Positions 29,543-32,539 of a stretch of DNA of 32,539 nucleotides are shown here, piece by piece. The DNA comes from Heritagella caecorum (GTDB taxonomy: Bacteria; Bacillota; Clostridia; Oscillospirales; Acutalibacteraceae), in the NCBI GenBank assembly GCA_904419035.1, contig CAJFQL010000023.1, forward strand, positions 1 through 32,539, read 5' to 3'. The position numbers were made by a program, and so were the translations under genes. Within the stretch, counting starts at the first letter, position 1, and each line of letters opens with the position of its first letter. A model generated the notes under the pieces. That model was not told the origin of the DNA, searched no databases, and saw nothing but the letters and a program-made list of their open reading frames with translations.

Positions 29543-31348
29543 ATGACCATCAGCTACCGTCCCGATTATCCCCGCCCCCAGTTGGTGCGGGATACATGGG
29601 ACAACCTCAACGGATCCTGGAATTTCGCCTTTGATGACGATGACCGGGGCGAACGGGAACACTGGGAACAGGGTTTGCCCTCCCCCCAGACGATTCAGGT
29701 GCCGTTTTCCTATGAAACGGAAAAAAGCGGCCTAGGCGATACCACTTTCCACCCGGTGGTGTGGTACAGCCGGATTGTCCGGGTGCCGGAAGAAAACATA
29801 AAAGGAAACCGGGTCGTGCTGCATCTGGAAGGGTGTGACGATGAAGCCCGTGTGTGGGTCAACGGCACTTTTGCCGGTAGCCACCTAGGCGGGTACACCC
29901 GTTTTTCGCTGGATGTGACGGACTGGATCCAACCGGGAGAAAACCGCGTGACCGTGCGAGCCCGGGACAGTATGGACCCGGCGCAAATGCGTGGCAAACA
30001 ACGGTGGGTACCCGACAGCTTTACCTGCTGGTATGTGCAGACCACCGGCATCTGGAAAACCGTGTGGCTGGAATATGTGCCCTTGTGTGCCGTGACCGAA
30101 TTGCAAATAACCCCTCTATTGGCCAAAGGAAGCGTGGAACTAAAAGGAAAGGTAGAAGCTCCGAAAACAATGAAAGACGTCACCCTACAGGTTGAGGCAC
30201 TTTTCGAAAACGCACGGGTCAGCCGTGTGCAAGTTCCCATACCGGCTAAAACCGGACGGTTCCATGTGGTGATGGACTTGCTCTCCGAACCCGATGACCG
30301 GTATCCCTGGGGCCTGCATCCGTGGTCTCCCCAGGACCCGGCTTTGTACGATCTACATCTGACAGTGCGGCAGGCCGGCGCCGTGCAGGATGACGTGTGG
30401 TCGTACTTTGGCCTGCGGGAAATCCGAACCCAAAACGGGCAGGTGCTCTTAAACGGGGAACCGCTCTACCAGCGGCTGCTGCTGGATCAAGGGTACTGGG
30501 AAGAATCGGGCCTGACACCGCCAGATGAGGCCGCCTTACAGGAAGATATCGAAAAAACGTTGCAGCTGGGCTACAACGGGGTGCGCAAGCACCAAAAAGT
30601 GGAAGACGAACGCTTTTTCTACTGGGCGGATGTAAAAGGGCTGCTGGTTTGGTGTGAAGCCCCTTCGGCTTATGCGTTTGAAGATAATGCCGTCCAGTCC
30701 TTTACGGCCCGCTGGACCGAAATTGTACGGCAATACGAAAACCATCCCAGCATTATTACCTGGACCCCGTTTAATGAATCCTGGGGGATCGGGCAGATTA
30801 AGACCGACCCCGCCCAGCAGCATTTTACCCAGGCGATTTACCATCTGACCAAATCCCTAGATCCCATGCGGCCGGTGATCGTCAATGACGGGTGGGAACA
30901 TACGGTATCCGATATTCTGACCTTACATGATTATGAAGCCGACGGCGCGCGGTTCCTGGCGCGGTATACCCGCTTTTTGGACCAGATCTGCCAGGGACAG
31001 GTTTGCCACAACGGCTTTAAAGCGGCGCTCGCGGATACATTCACATATCAGGGGCAACCGATTATTATTAGTGAATACGGTGGCATTGCCCTGCAGAACA
31101 GCGAAAGCGGCTGGGGGTATGGCGATAAGGTCCAGGGCGAAGAGGCCTTTTTGCGCCGGTTTGGCTCCATTACCCGGGCTATCCGGCAGATTCCCCAAAT
31201 TGTGGGTTATTGTTATACGCAAATTACCGATGTCCAGCAGGAACAAAATGGCCTGATGGATATGCAGCGGCATTTTAAAGTGGACCCCGAAAAAATTCGG
31301 GCGCTCAATACCGAACCGGTGGACCCTGAAAGTGGCCTATATCGGTAA
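29543..31348 (+). CDS. Glycoside hydrolase family 2 protein
   Basis: Intracellular glycosidase of 601 residues, starting at ATG 29543 after AGAAAGGAGA (the open frame extends upstream). An N-terminal sugar-binding jelly roll (about residues 10-180) includes WDNLNGSWNF and LHLEGCDDEARVWVNG. An immunoglobulin-like domain follows to about 290, then the TIM barrel. The acid/base is E412 in WTPFNESWG and the nucleophile E511 in IISEYGG. GH2 enzymes act as beta-galactosidase, glucuronidase or mannosidase; this short form without extra C-terminal domains does not reveal which. No signal peptide is present. A GH88/105 gene follows, suggesting joint breakdown of an imported oligosaccharide. Confidence 0.93.
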   Translation: MTISYRPDYPRPQLVRDTWDNLNGSWNFAFDDDDRGEREHWEQGLPSPQTIQVPFSYETEKSGLGDTTFHPVVWYSRIVRVPEENIKGNRVVLHLEGCDDEARVWVNGTFAGSHLGGYTRFSLDVTDWIQPGENRVTVRARDSMDPAQMRGKQRWVPDSFTCWYVQTTGIWKTVWLEYVPLCAVTELQITPLLAKGSVELKGKVEAPKTMKDVTLQVEALFENARVSRVQVPIPAKTGRFHVVMDLLSEPDDRYPWGLHPWSPQDPALYDLHLTVRQAGAVQDDVWSYFGLREIRTQNGQVLLNGEPLYQRLLLDQGYWEESGLTPPDEAALQEDIEKTLQLGYNGVRKHQKVEDERFFYWADVKGLLVWCEAPSAYAFEDNAVQSFTARWTEIVRQYENHPSIITWTPFNESWGIGQIKTDPAQQHFTQAIYHLTKSLDPMRPVIVNDGWEHTVSDILTLHDYEADGARFLARYTRFLDQICQGQVCHNGFKAALADTFTYQGQPIIISEYGGIALQNSESGWGYGDKVQGEEAFLRRFGSITRAIRQIPQIVGYCYTQITDVQQEQNGLMDMQRHFKVDPEKIRALNTEPVDPESGLYR

Positions 31349-31360
31349 TAGGCGATGAAA

Positions 31361-31398
31361 GAGGGGTTCCTCCATGGGGGAGGAGCCCCTTCTTTTTT
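31361..31398 (+). terminator. Terminator after the GH2 gene
   Basis: GGGGTTCCTCC pairs with GGAGGAGCCCC around ATGGG, followed by TTCTTTTTT. Confidence 0.88.
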
Positions 31399-31402
31399 AA
31401 GA

Positions 31403-31418
31403 CCCATCGATCGATGGG
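31403..31418. repeat. 16-base perfect palindrome before the GH88/105 gene
   Basis: CCCATCGATCGATGGG is self-complementary with no spacer and ends about 18 bases before the start codon. It lies between a terminator and a ribosome site, where an operator would be expected, but no clear promoter accompanies it. Confidence 0.55.
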
Positions 31419-31436
31419 AAGAGAGGAGACATACAT

Positions 31437-32408
31437 ATGGACATAACCGCCTTTTTAACGCGTGCCACGGTCGCGCTGCTGGCCACCCAGCGGCACAACT
31501 GGGAACACGGCACCGCCATGCAGGCATTTTTGGAAGCGGGCCGTATGGATGTGGTCATACCCATGGCCCGGGAAGCCGTGTACCGGCAACTGCCCGACGG
31601 CCGCCCGGCTGGGATGGAACCTCTGGACGGTGTGGTGGACCCCTGCGCCTGTGGGGAGGGAATCCTGCGAGCCTGGCAGGAGACAGGGGACGAACTATTG
31701 GAAAAAGGCCTGCAAAATCTAAAACAATGGGTGTGGGAAAAAGCGCCCCGGAATGCCCAAGGGGTTTTATACCATTTGGAACAAAGTTGCCAGTTCTGGT
31801 CGGATTCGCCCTACATGCTGCCGCCGTTTTTGGCGGCAGTGGGCGATATAGACGGAGCCCTTTTGCACATGGATGCCTATTGGCAAGCCCTGTATGATCC
31901 GACAGCCGGCGTTATGCGGCATATCTGGGATGATCAAAGGAAGACATACCCCGATGCCGCCCATTGGGGAACCGGCAGCGGTTGGACCATGGCCGGGCTG
32001 CTGCGCACGGCCGCCCTGTTGCCGGAAGACCGCAACAAAGACCGGGACCGGCTGCGGCAGATGGCCCGTACGTTGCTAAATGGGGTCTTACCGTACCGGT
32101 GTACAGACGGAAGTTTCCACAATGTTGTGGATGATCCCCATTCGTTTTCAGAATGGAACCTTTCCCAAATGACGGCTTATGTCATTTATCGAGGAGTGGG
32201 AGAAGGGTGGCTGCCGGAAACGTATATCACAGAAGCGGAGCTTATGCGAAAAGGAGCCATGGCACATACGGATGCCTATGGATTTATTTTTCCCGTATGC
32301 GGAGCCCCTACATTTGATAAACCGGGCGTATCCCCGGAGGCGCAGGCGTTTTCTTTTATGATGGCAACAGCCTGGCAGGCGTATGAAAACAAAAAAGCAA
32401 TAAAATAA
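31437..32408 (+). CDS. GH88/GH105-like unsaturated uronyl hydrolase
   Basis: Protein of 323 residues with an alpha/alpha-barrel, starting at ATG 31437 with GAGAGGAG eight bases upstream. The pattern matches YteR-like GH105/GH88: RHNWEHGTAMQAF near the N-terminus, DPCACGEGILRAW, then WSDSPYMLPPFLA with the probable catalytic D123, HWGTGSGWTMAGLLR and FSEWNLSQMTAYVIYRG. These enzymes hydrate and release the terminal unsaturated uronic acid left by polysaccharide lyases. No signal peptide is seen, so it should act on imported oligosaccharides. No lyase or sugar transporter lies in the window. Confidence 0.87.
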   Translation: MDITAFLTRATVALLATQRHNWEHGTAMQAFLEAGRMDVVIPMAREAVYRQLPDGRPAGMEPLDGVVDPCACGEGILRAWQETGDELLEKGLQNLKQWVWEKAPRNAQGVLYHLEQSCQFWSDSPYMLPPFLAAVGDIDGALLHMDAYWQALYDPTAGVMRHIWDDQRKTYPDAAHWGTGSGWTMAGLLRTAALLPEDRNKDRDRLRQMARTLLNGVLPYRCTDGSFHNVVDDPHSFSEWNLSQMTAYVIYRGVGEGWLPETYITEAELMRKGAMAHTDAYGFIFPVCGAPTFDKPGVSPEAQAFSFMMATAWQAYENKKAIK

Positions 32409-32478
32409 AAGCGTTTTTTCATAGAAAAAGCCCCCGCCATGTGGACCGAACCAGTAAAAACGGACAATAGACAAAACG

Positions 32479-32512
32479 CCCCCTGTGTAGGAAAATAAAC
32501 CTATACAGGGGG
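32479..32512 (+). promoter_or_regulatory. Hairpin covering the ribosome site of the right-edge gene
   Basis: CCCCCTGTGTAGG and CCTATACAGGGGG pair (one G-U) around AAAATAAA. The right arm includes the purine-rich AGGGGGTG just before ATG 32520. A translation-blocking hairpin like this is known from insertion sequences, where it prevents expression from outside transcripts. It lacks a T tail, so it is not a simple terminator. Confidence 0.45.
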
Positions 32513-32519
32513 TGTTCGT

Positions 32520-32539
32520 ATGTCACGAAGAAAATACAC
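32520..32539 (+). CDS. Start of a gene, possibly a transposase OrfA (partial)
   Basis: ATG 32520 opens MSRRKY before the window ends. IS3-family OrfA proteins often start with a basic MSRRKYT-like head, and the preceding hairpin would fit an IS translational attenuator. Six codons cannot prove it. Confidence 0.3.

Overview
The window looks like a chromosomal piece of a gut-type Firmicute of class Clostridia, probably an Oscillospiraceae relative. This is inferred from TTGACA/TATAAT promoters with 17-base spacers, strong AGGAGG ribosome sites, many T-tailed hairpin terminators, an L13-leader-like RNA before rplM-rpsI, a G5/3D cell-wall protein, LrgAB, a MecA-like adaptor and an anaerobic sulfatase maturase. 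No phylogenetic computation was possible.

Layout. 0-3.6 kb: a two-gene ABC exporter, an orphan 5S rRNA with its own promoter and terminator, and bioY. 3.6-4.9 kb (minus strand): a TtcA-like PP-loop ATPase followed by a frameshifted GNAT gene. 5.1-6.3 kb: rplM-rpsI. 6.3-10.2 kb: a catabolic or redox patch with a chimeric amidohydrolase/enoate-reductase gene, a LysR regulator (minus), a divergent short-chain dehydrogenase and a cyclophilin-like lipoprotein. 10.4-11.7 kb: a structured leader ending in a terminator, then lrgA (apparently with an ACG start) and lrgB. 11.75-12.7 kb: an unusual FMN alpha-hydroxy-acid oxidase-like protein. 12.7-17.2 kb: a second promoter-leader-terminator unit feeding an operon of methyltransferase, FmdE-like zinc-ribbon protein and a FecBCD-type metal/cofactor ABC importer.

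17.2-18.4 kb: a HAD phosphatase and an AAC(6')-like acetyltransferase. 18.4-21.1 kb (minus): a Cys-type sulfatase and its radical-SAM maturase. 21.1-21.7 kb: a regulatory region with repeated TTTTGCA motifs. 21.7-24.9 kb: the G5/3D protein, two small membrane proteins and an AEC-type transporter. 25-26.2 kb: rpe, overlapping tail-to-tail with a MecA-like gene. 26.2-29.5 kb: a three-gene RnfD-E-A-like membrane set without RnfB, C or G and with several iron-sulfur cysteines replaced, followed by a serine hydrolase. 29.5-32.4 kb: two predicted intracellular glycosidases (GH2 and GH88/105). The right edge may enter an insertion sequence.

The most unusual items are the cofactor-poor Rnf-like trio, the two unassigned structured leaders, the chimeric gene whose seam lies at a shared GGGLMG motif, and lrgA with ACG where ATG is expected.
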